From Chloroflexota bacterium (GTDB lineage Bacteria; Chloroflexota; Dehalococcoidia; DSTF01; RBG-16-68-14), in the NCBI GenBank assembly GCA_022561355.1, contig JADFRJ010000094.1:1-8418 (forward strand): a stretch of DNA of 8,418 nt, written 5' to 3'. The translations under genes were made by a program, and so were the position numbers. The stretch's first letter is position 1. Each line of letters begins with the position of its first letter. The notes beneath the pieces are model-generated. The model was given only the letters and a program-made list of their open reading frames with translations. It did not search any database and was not told the DNA's origin. Shown here in pieces: positions 1 through 5,223 of this stretch.

Positions 1-1
1 T

Positions 2-187
2 ACCGGCATTAGTGGCACCAATGCCCCTGAAGAGGACGATATAACTGTCTGCTTCTATTGCCAGCACGTTATGCAATTCAATAAAGATCAATCGCTACGC
101 GATGCATCACCCGAAGCGATCGAAGAAACCATGCTTGAATTAAGCCGGATCCAGAATGCATTAACCAGAAGAAAGGCAGGACTATGA
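2..187 (+). CDS. C-terminal end of a small CxxC (zinc-ribbon-like) protein, 5' truncated
   Basis: An open frame enters from the left edge and stops at 185-187, giving the last 61 residues of a protein whose start lies outside the window. A CFYC pair sits at visible residues 17-20. It follows an acidic PEEDD stretch and precedes a polar, probably helical tail rich in Glu, Arg and Gln. The pattern resembles small phage and plasmid proteins in which a second CxxC pair, here missing upstream, completes a zinc ribbon; that is my recollection of the type, not a demonstrated match. Its stop overlaps the next start (ATGA at 184-187), so the two genes are probably translationally coupled. The function is unknown. 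Zinc binding is inferred from a single visible CxxC. Confidence 0.6.
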   Translation, partial: TGISGTNAPEEDDITVCFYCQHVMQFNKDQSLRDASPEAIEETMLELSRIQNALTRRKAGL

Positions 188-342
188 GCAAGTCAGGCTA
201 TGTCCCACTTCAAGTAAGAAGAATTGAAATATGCATGAGTTGCCTTCTTAGAGTTGAAATTGTAGGCATGTATTATGGATCGGCTATTTGTAAGACTTGT
301 TTAAATAAAGATGAAAAGGATGGTGTTAAAAATGAAAAGTAA
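184..342 (+). CDS. Small protein with two CxxC pairs, putative zinc ribbon
   Basis: This is a 52-residue frame with an ATG overlapping the upstream stop (ATGA). Cysteines at residues 17, 20, 36 and 39 form two CxxC pairs (CMSC and CKTC) 15 residues apart, the spacing expected of a compact zinc ribbon. The N-terminus is basic and polar and the C-terminus is rich in Lys, Asp and Glu. Such tiny zinc-ribbon proteins are common in phage and plasmid accessory gene clusters and often lack an assigned role. There is no signal peptide or membrane segment, so it is probably cytoplasmic. The 3' end overlaps the start region of the lipoprotein gene by about 11 bases, suggesting one transcript. I do not recognise the family. 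That it is a gene is supported by the overlaps at both ends and the intact four-cysteine pattern. Confidence 0.6.
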   Translation: MSKSGYVPLQVRRIEICMSCLLRVEIVGMYYGSAICKTCLNKDEKDGVKNEK

Positions 343-616
343 AAAAATATCTCTTGGCGCTTTTTTCTGGTTCTGGATGTTTATAGCATCCATGCTAACA
401 GGCTGCAGCAGCCATCTAGTCGTTAAAGAGCCCCTAGATGATGGAACCTATAAGCTCACAGAAAAAGGCTATAAGTCATTAGCGACAGCTGCTACTTATA
501 TCGTGGTAGCAGGCCATCTGGGAGCGCCAACAGGCGTTATTTCTGCTATTGCTGCCTGGTATATTACAGGCTGGATATATACCCATAACAAGGAATGTGA
601 AAACGTAAAAGAGTGA
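332..616 (+). CDS. Small putative lipoprotein with a C-terminal hydrophobic segment
   Basis: From the ATG at 332 the product is 94 residues. A KSKK basic start is followed by a hydrophobic stretch (residues 8-22, rich in Phe and Trp) and the lipobox LTGC with Cys25. This predicts a signal peptidase II lipoprotein, tethered to the membrane after processing. A second hydrophobic, Gly/Ala-rich stretch covers roughly residues 53-82 and ends in aromatic residues, suggesting a membrane-associated hairpin or helix. In-frame ATGs at 311 and 320 would add up to seven residues. I prefer 332 because AAGGA lies 11 bases upstream and the overlap with the previous gene is smaller. I do not recognise the family. 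Small lipoproteins in mobile elements include lysis, entry-exclusion and conjugation components, but nothing here selects one. It is followed by a hairpin and ssb. Confidence 0.6.
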   Translation: MKSKKISLGAFFWFWMFIASMLTGCSSHLVVKEPLDDGTYKLTEKGYKSLATAATYIVVAGHLGAPTGVISAIAAWYITGWIYTHNKECENVKE

Positions 617-627
617 CAATTAGAATA

Positions 628-654
628 TAGGTGATATCATAAGGATATCACTTA
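628..654. promoter_or_regulatory. Perfect inverted repeat / hairpin just upstream of ssb
   Basis: GTGATATC (631-638) and GATATCAC (644-651) are exact reverse complements around a five-base ATAAG spacer. Pairing extends outward to 628 and 654 with one G-U pair, giving an 11-bp stem if transcribed. No T-run follows, so a simple intrinsic terminator is unlikely. It lies between the lipoprotein stop and the ssb ribosome binding site, four bases before AGGAGG, where a repressor operator or an mRNA structure controlling ssb translation would sit. The binding partner is unknown. Confidence 0.5.
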
Positions 655-669
655 CATTAGGAGGTCAAT

Positions 670-1164
670 GTGGGCAGGGGTATTAATAAAGTCATAATCG
701 TCGGTAATATCGGACAGGATCCGGAAACCCGAACCTTTCCAGATGGCGGATCAATCACGAATATCAGTGTTGCAACTTCTGAGGCCTGGACCGATAAGCA
801 GACCGGCCAGCCTCAGGAGCGAACCGAGTGGCATCGCATTGTCTTCCGGGGGCGCCTGGCAGAGATAGCCGCCCAATACCTTAGAAAAGGCTCAAAGGTT
901 TATATTGAGGGCTCGCTGAGGACAACTAAATTTCAGGACAAACAGACCGGCCACGACCGCTATAGCACCGACATTGTGGCACGCGAAATGCAAATGCTTG
1001 ATAGCAAGCCGGATAATCAATCTGAACCCCAGGCATCACAAAATTATCAACAGCAACAGCAAACAACTGCTGCAAAAATGGCTCAGAACTTACAAAGCTC
1101 AAGCCAGCCGATCGTTAACAAACTAGATAGATTCGATGATGCAGACGACGACATCCCATTTTGA
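670..1164 (+). CDS. ssb: Single-stranded DNA-binding protein (SSB)
   Basis: The product binds and protects single-stranded DNA during replication, recombination and repair, and docks partner proteins through its C-terminal tip. The 164 residues show an N-terminal OB fold (about 5-110) with the family signatures NKVIIVGN, QDPE, TEWHRIV, YLRKGSKVYIEG and EMQML. A Gln-rich disordered linker follows (about 112-150), then an acidic tail ending in DDDIPF. Numbering lines up directly with mature E. coli SSB. Trp40 and Trp54 are kept, but Phe60 is replaced by Arg60 and Trp88 by Phe88, so two of the classic DNA-stacking positions differ. The start is GTG at 670, five bases after a strong AGGAGG (659-664); the ATG at 668 is out of frame. 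A hairpin lies just upstream. The sequence is of proteobacterial type and the gene is probably carried by a mobile element. Confidence 0.95.
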   Translation: MGRGINKVIIVGNIGQDPETRTFPDGGSITNISVATSEAWTDKQTGQPQERTEWHRIVFRGRLAEIAAQYLRKGSKVYIEGSLRTTKFQDKQTGHDRYSTDIVAREMQMLDSKPDNQSEPQASQNYQQQQQTTAAKMAQNLQSSSQPIVNKLDRFDDADDDIPF

Positions 1165-1173
1165 GGAGGATAT

Positions 1174-1320
1174 ATGCCACAAGAACAAATCAGCCTGGCT
1201 GAATTTTTAAAAAAAAGAAAGAAAGCGCTTAAGAAAGAAAAACCGTTTAAATCGAAATTAGAAAAGGCATTAAAGGTCGGAATTCCCTATAAAACCCAAA
1301 AGTCTCCAGGCAATGCCTAG
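1174..1320 (+). CDS. 48-residue lysine-rich small protein
   Basis: The ATG at 1174 lies three bases after a strong GAGGAGG (1164-1170) that overlaps the ssb stop, so the gene is probably cotranslated with ssb. The product begins MPQEQISLAEFL and continues with a dense Lys/Arg run (residues 13-33) that would form a highly basic, probably amphipathic helix. It ends in a short polar tail. No membrane segment or cysteine pair is present. I do not recognise a family. A basic small protein next to ssb could act on nucleic acid, but that is only a guess from charge. The frame is complete and ends at 1318-1320, just before the region where piece A gives way to piece B. It is too short to be sure it is expressed, although the ribosome binding site is a strong argument. 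Confidence 0.55.
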   Translation: MPQEQISLAEFLKKRKKALKKEKPFKSKLEKALKVGIPYKTQKSPGNA

Positions 1321-1435
1321 ACAACTTCTTTTAGATTTAGCGATAAGCGTCTGCTTTACCGGATTTCCAGCCAGAGAAAAGGCTATTTTAATTAAATTGG
1401 CTGCGTTACATAGATATATAGTAAAAAAATCAGTA
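1321..1435. other. Unassigned stretch that must contain the first junction
   Basis: Sequence before this stretch belongs to the ssb cluster and sequence after it to MutS2. A plus-strand frame beginning with ATG at 1313 runs through it without a stop and continues into MutS2. However, its first 41 residues do not show the basic His-Pro motif (ARHP-like) expected about 25-30 residues before the MutS2 Walker A loop. The other plus frames contain stops. I therefore cannot say which bases belong to which piece. Composition becomes AT-rich after about 1380. No RNA gene or recombination site was recognised. Confidence 0.4.
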
Positions 1436-1984
1436 ACAAAAAAACTAAGCTACTTAATTACAGGACCTAATGCCGGAGGAAAAACTGTAGTACTTAAAAC
1501 AATTGGTCTGCTTTATGCACTTGTGCAATCGGGAATTCATATTCCGGTTAATCCCGATTCCAACTTTCCTTTATGCGAAAATATTTTAATTGATATCGGC
1601 GATGAACAATCTATTGAAGATGATCTATCAACTTTCAGTTCGCACTTAAAAAACATAAAACATATTCTTGATCAAGCTAATGAAAATTCATTGGTTCTTT
1701 TAGATGAAATTGGTACAGGAACTGATCCTTCCGAAGGTGCATCACTTGCTTCGGCAGTTTTAATGAGATTAAGAGATTATGGAGCAACGGTGTTTGCTTC
1801 CACACACCATGGCAGTTTAAAGATCATTGCAAACAATGAAAAAAAGTTTGTGAATGCAGCAATGGAATTTGATAATGAAAAACTTACTCCAACCTATAAA
1901 TTCAAACTTGGTATTCCCGGTTCAAGTTATGCTTTCGAAGTAGCAAAGCGAATAGGAATAGATGAAAAACTGCTTGATGAAGCT
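1436..1984 (+). pseudogene. mutS2: MutS2 ATPase core, truncated at both ends
   Basis: MutS2 is a MutS-family DNA-binding ATPase; family members act in recombination control and, in some bacteria, in rescue of collided ribosomes. Only about 180 residues are present. They include Walker A GPNAGGKT (1463-1486), the following KTIGLL helix, the GDEQSIEDDLSTFSSHL signature segment, Walker B LVLLDEIGTGTDPSEGA (from 1691), the ASTHHGSLK loop (near 1795) and the GIPGSSYAFEVAKRIG segment. Full-length MutS2 is near 780 residues, so the N-terminal core and clamp region and the C-terminal Smr nuclease domain are absent. The frame stays open past 1984, but from there it is the antisense of uvrC and no longer MutS2-like. 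Codon use is AT-rich, unlike both neighbours. The ends are probably artificial joins and not natural decay, so the source gene may be intact elsewhere. Confidence 0.85.
1964..1984. other. Chimeric junction between the MutS2 piece and the UvrC piece
   Basis: On the plus strand this stretch reads DEKLLDEA, a normal continuation of MutS2 after AKRIGI. On the minus strand it reads SFIKQFF, the normal UvrC segment following GEVLG. Left of it the minus-strand frame becomes unrelated residues; right of it the plus-strand frame becomes unrelated residues. GC content jumps at the same place. A shared word of roughly 16-20 bases is the simplest explanation for the join. Confidence 0.8.
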
Positions 1985-2875
1985 GCCCAGCACCTCGCCG
2001 TCGGTGGCGTCGGCTGCGCCGGCCAGCGTGAAGCTGTCGGTGCCGACCATCTTCACGCCCCGCACGAAAAGCACCTGCACCACGGCCTCCGCGTCCTTGC
2101 GGGAGAGGCCGAAGATATCGGCGTCGAGCGGTCTCGTCGACGCGACCGTCTGCTTCTCGGTCACGCGCTCAATCGCGCGGATCTGGTCGCGGACGTGGCT
2201 GGCGCGCTCGAACTCCAGCGCTTCCGAGGCCTCGCTCATCTGCGCCTTCAGGTTGCGAATGACCTCCTCCGTGCGCCCTTCAAGGAAGAGGATCGTCTGG
2301 CGGATCACCTCCGCGTACTCCTCCTGCGTGCAGAAGGCCGTGCACGGCGCGATGCAGCGATGGATGTAGTACTCCAGACAGGGTCGCGCTTCCTTGCCCG
2401 TGATCGTCATCGTGCAGGTTCGCCACGGGAAGAGCTTCTTCGTGACATCCAACGTCTTGCGGATCGAACTGGCGGACGCGTACGGCCCGAAGTAGCGTGC
2501 GCCGTCCTTCTCGACCCGGCGCGTGATGTAGATACGCGGGAACGGGTCGTTCAGGTCGACTTTCAGATATGGGTAGTGCTTGTCGTCTTTGAGCCGCACG
2601 TTGAAGAACGGCTGGTGGCGCTTCACGAGCGTCGCTTCCAGGTGGAGCGCCTCCTGCTCAGTGTGCGTCACCACGTACTCGAAGTCGGCGATCTTCTCGC
2701 GCAGGATGCGAGTCCTGTGCTCCATGCTGCGCGCCCCCCCGAAGTACGAGCGCATGCGCGTCCGCAGCACGGCCGCCTTGCCGACGTAGATCACCTGCGC
2801 CTGTTCGTTGCGGAAGATGTACACGCCGGGCTTCCGGGGGACCGATTTCAGCCGTTCGAGGAGCGATTCTGCCAT
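1964..2875 (-). CDS. uvrC: UvrABC excinuclease subunit C, N-terminal half (truncated)
   Basis: UvrC makes the two incisions flanking a DNA lesion in nucleotide excision repair, acting with UvrA and UvrB. About 304 residues remain. The GIY-YIG nuclease domain for the 3' incision is at about 14-95 (PGVYIF, VIYVGKA, LRTRMRSYF). A cysteine cluster follows at residues 154, 166, 174, 178 and 182, the region reported to hold an iron-sulphur cluster in UvrC. The UVR motif that contacts UvrB is at about 206-236. The frame ends near SFIKQFF, so the RNase H-like 5'-incision domain and the helix-hairpin-helix repeats (about half of a usual 600-residue protein) are missing at the junction. I chose the start at 2875 (MAESLLERLK) because family homology begins there; the frame can extend upstream to 2971, but those residues look non-coding. 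Confidence 0.92.
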
Positions 2876-2935
2876 GTTGATCTCATAGTAGCGCAGGGCG
2901 TTTCCCGAGTGCCGTTCGCCGGCGGCTAGCGGCGT

Positions 2936-2970
2936 TCGGCTGGCACCGCACCAACTGTTATACTCGCACA
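2936..2970 (+). promoter_or_regulatory. Probable divergent promoter region between uvrC and the M50 operon
   Basis: The 118-base gap between the two divergent genes contains CTGTTATACT. This holds a -10-like TATACT (2959-2964) preceded by TG at the extended -10 position (2956-2957). A weak -35-like TTCGGC lies 18 bases upstream (2935-2940). The same AT core read on the minus strand gives TATAAC (2962-2957), which could serve uvrC. Transcription to the right would start near 2971, leaving a leader of about 23 bases before the M50 start. This is inferred from motif likeness only. Confidence 0.4.
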
Positions 2971-2993
2971 CAGCTACTGCGAACGGTTGAGCC

Positions 2994-3698
2994 TTGTTCA
3001 GATACTACGTCGACCTCTTTAACATCGATTTCTTTCTCTTTCTCGCATTCGCGGGCGCAGTGACGACTGCGCTCTTGCTCGGCATCGCCTTCCACGAGTT
3101 CTGCCATGCCTTCACCGCCAGCCAGCTCGGCGACCAGACCGCGCGCAACCTGGGCCGCGTCACGCTGAACCCGCTCGCGCATCTCGATCCGTTCGGTACG
3201 CTGCTGCTCTTTTTCGCCGGCTTCGGCTGGGGCAAGCCTGTCCCCGTGAACGCCTACGCCCTCAGGAACGGGCCGCGGACGGGCATGGCCGTCGTGGCGG
3301 CCGCGGGGCCGATATCGAACCTCGGCGTGGCCGCCATCATGGCCCTTCCTATCAGGCTTGGCTGGGCGCCCTGGCACAACCCGTTCGTGATCAACGCCTT
3401 CGCCGTCGAATCCTGGACCGCGACCGACTACGTTGGCCTCTTCCTGAGCGCGTCTGTGTTCATCAACTGCACACTCGCCGTGTTCAATCTGCTGCCGCTT
3501 GCCCCGCTCGATGGCTTCCGTGTCTGGGTCGGCCTGCTGCCAATAGAACTCGCGCGTCCGATTGCCAGGATGGAACGCTACGGTATCCTTGTCCTGATGG
3601 GCCTGTTCTTCTTGGGACCGCTTATCGGCATTCGCTTCTTCGAATGGATCGTGCGTCCGTTGGTGGAAGGCATCGCGAGCGGGCTGACGGGAGTCTGA
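2994..3698 (+). CDS. M50-family (site-2-protease-like) membrane metalloprotease
   Basis: This is a 234-residue polytopic membrane protein of the short M50B site-2-protease group found widely in bacteria. Zinc ligands are visible as HEFCH (His34, Glu35, His38) in the first long hydrophobic segment. The partner motif NLLPLAPLDG (165-174, Asp173) supplies the third ligand. Around these are four or more hydrophobic segments (about 10-33, 66-80, 98-120, 146-172 and 197-212). The GWGKPVPVN segment (78-86) is typical of the group. There is no PDZ domain or CBS pair, so the substrate cannot be guessed. The start is TTG at 2994, chosen because homology to relatives begins at MFRYYVDLFN and no ATG follows in frame before the HExxH; its ribosome binding site is poor. 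It is the first gene of the rightward operon, and the HD gene starts two bases after its stop. Confidence 0.88.
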   Translation: MFRYYVDLFNIDFFLFLAFAGAVTTALLLGIAFHEFCHAFTASQLGDQTARNLGRVTLNPLAHLDPFGTLLLFFAGFGWGKPVPVNAYALRNGPRTGMAVVAAAGPISNLGVAAIMALPIRLGWAPWHNPFVINAFAVESWTATDYVGLFLSASVFINCTLAVFNLLPLAPLDGFRVWVGLLPIELARPIARMERYGILVLMGLFFLGPLIGIRFFEWIVRPLVEGIASGLTGV

Positions 3699-3700
3699 CA

Positions 3701-4201
3701 ATGCGTCTAGCGAGTCGCGCCCTGTACCGCAGCCGCCAGTTCTTCGGCTCCGTGCGCCCGCGCGTCGACGAGGTGTTGCGGGAGCAGGCGTTCGCGCTCC
3801 TGAACGACAGCCAGCGAACGCTCTTCTCGTCGATGACGACGCGCGACCAACAGCACTGCTTAGACGTCTACAACGCACTGCGCGAGAAGGGCCACGACGA
3901 CAGCGACCTCCTCGTCGCGGCGCTGCTGCACGACGCCGGCAAAGGCAAGATCGAACTGTGGCATCGCGTGGCGTTCGTGGTACTGGAGGCGACGTCGCCC
4001 AGGCTGCTCGATCGATTCGCCCGGCCCGGCAATGGTGGGGACTGGCGACAGGCGCTCCACCGCTGCCGCAACCATCCTGAATTAGGCGCGGAGCTGGCCC
4101 GGCAAGCGGGCTCTTCAGAACGCGTCGTCAAACTCATCAGCGAACACGGCGCCGACGACAGGCAGATGGCCGCGCTCAAGGCGGCTGACGAGAGCGCCTG
4201 A
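3701..4201 (+). CDS. HD-domain protein (putative metal-dependent phosphohydrolase)
   Basis: The 166-residue product carries an HD-type motif set: His52 (DQQHCLDVY), His77-Asp78 in LLHDAGKGK, His88 in LWHR, His125 in NHPELGAELA and His149 near the C-terminus. HD proteins are usually metal-dependent phosphohydrolases acting on nucleotides or second messengers. The substrate here is unknown, and the small size with no RelA/SpoT or GGDEF partner domain gives no further clue. The start at 3701 has GGGAG seven bases upstream (3689-3693). The frame can extend to 3644, but that would overlap the M50 gene by 55 bases and adds residues unlike the family. The stop overlaps the tyrA start (TGATG), so the two are likely cotranslated. 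The recurring association with an M50 gene fits Chloroflexota-like genomes, as I recall it. Confidence 0.82.
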   Translation: MRLASRALYRSRQFFGSVRPRVDEVLREQAFALLNDSQRTLFSSMTTRDQQHCLDVYNALREKGHDDSDLLVAALLHDAGKGKIELWHRVAFVVLEATSPRLLDRFARPGNGGDWRQALHRCRNHPELGAELARQAGSSERVVKLISEHGADDRQMAALKAADESA

Positions 4202-5223
4202 TGCCGAGAGTAGCCATCATCGGACTCGGACTGATCGGCGGGTCGATCGGCCTCGCCCTGAAGCGAGCTAAGCTAGCCGATCTCGAGATCGTCGGCCACG
4301 ATGCGGAGTACGGCGTAAACCGGGATGCTCGGAAGCGGGGGGCGATCGATAAGGAGGCTCGCCACCCAGCGGAGGCCGCGGAAGGCGCCGCCCTGATCGT
4401 CATTGCCACGCCCATCCTGCAGGTCAAGTCCGCGTTCGAGGCGATCGCTCCCGCGCTTGCCGGCGGTGCCGTCGTGACCGACACCGCAAGCACGAAACGC
4501 GATGTCATGAGCTGGGCCGCCGACTGCCTGCCAGAGGACGTCAGCTTCATCGGCGGCCATCCGATCGCCGGCAAGGAGACATCGGGCATCAACGCGGCGG
4601 AAGCTTCGCTCTTCGACGGCCATCCCTGGGCGATGATCCCGGCCTTGGACGCTACCGAGTCCGCGATTAGGGCGGCCGAGAACTTCATCACCGCCATCGG
4701 CGCCGTGCCGACGCTGATCGACGCCGAGGAGCACGATAGCTATCTGGCAGCGGTCAGCCACCTGCCACTGGTTCTTTCAACAGCGCTGTTCTCACTCGCC
4801 AGCCGGAGTCAGGCCTGGCCGGAGCTGGCGCCGTTCGCCGGCCCAGGCTTCCGCGACACGACACGCCTCGCGTCGTCCAACCCCAGCATGAGCCACGACA
4901 TCTCGTTGACGAACCGTGAGAACCTCCTCCACTGGCTGGACCGCTACGTAGAGGAGCTGGCGAGCCTGCGCAAGATGATTGAATCCAGCGACACCCAAGA
5001 GGAGCTGATCGAACGGTTCGCCAGCGCCCAGGCTGCGCGAGACGCCTTCATGCAAGCGCCACCACCCAAGCCCGGCCCGGAGCGGCCGTCCGACCCGATG
5101 AGCGCAGGCGAACGCATGATGTCGTTCATGGTCGGCGAGTACGTCGTGCGGCGAACGAAGGAAGTGCAGGCAACCCTGGAGAAGCGCGCCTCCGGCGAGT
5201 TAGACGATCGTGGGAAGAGATAG
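4201..5223 (+). CDS. tyrA: Prephenate dehydrogenase
   Basis: The enzyme converts prephenate to 4-hydroxyphenylpyruvate with NAD(P)+, the committed step of tyrosine synthesis. The 340 residues begin with a Rossmann fold, GLGLIGGSIG (8-17), with Asp34 of GHDAE at the end of the second strand, which favours NAD over NADP. DTASTKR (94-100) and GGHPIAGKETSG (118-129, with His120) line the active site. HDSYLAAVSHLP (178-189) and GFRDTTRLASSNP (216-228) mark the dimerisation domain of the TyrA family. No chorismate mutase or ACT domain is fused. The C-terminal tail (about 285-340) is Pro-rich then charged and longer than needed for catalysis. The ATG at 4201 overlaps the HD stop and the TAG stop overlaps the aroA GTG, so translation is probably coupled on both sides. 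Confidence 0.93.
   Translation: MPRVAIIGLGLIGGSIGLALKRAKLADLEIVGHDAEYGVNRDARKRGAIDKEARHPAEAAEGAALIVIATPILQVKSAFEAIAPALAGGAVVTDTASTKRDVMSWAADCLPEDVSFIGGHPIAGKETSGINAAEASLFDGHPWAMIPALDATESAIRAAENFITAIGAVPTLIDAEEHDSYLAAVSHLPLVLSTALFSLASRSQAWPELAPFAGPGFRDTTRLASSNPSMSHDISLTNRENLLHWLDRYVEELASLRKMIESSDTQEELIERFASAQAARDAFMQAPPPKPGPERPSDPMSAGERMMSFMVGEYVVRRTKEVQATLEKRASGELDDRGKR

Noticed and set aside
628..654. Intrinsic terminator after the lipoprotein gene
   Set aside because: The stem lacks a following T-run and is AT-rich; it sits directly before a strong ribosome binding site.
1..1320. Anti-phage defence island or complete phage module
   Set aside because: No nuclease, toxin, reverse transcriptase, integrase or structural gene is visible; only ssb and small unknown proteins.
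1922..1963. C-terminal tail of the uvrC frame left of the junction
   Set aside because: These 13-14 residues are the antisense of the MutS2 segment GSSYAFEVAKRIG and bear no UvrC likeness.
1313..2929. A single 538-residue plus-strand frame that looks like a MutS2 fusion protein
   Set aside because: Only codons up to about 1984 are MutS2-like. The rest is the exact antisense of uvrC, with Arg/Leu/His-rich composition typical of reverse frames in GC-rich DNA.
2958..3878. Long minus-strand frame opposite the M50 and HD genes
   Set aside because: Arg/Glu-rich low-complexity shadow of two well-supported plus-strand genes; no motif or start signal.
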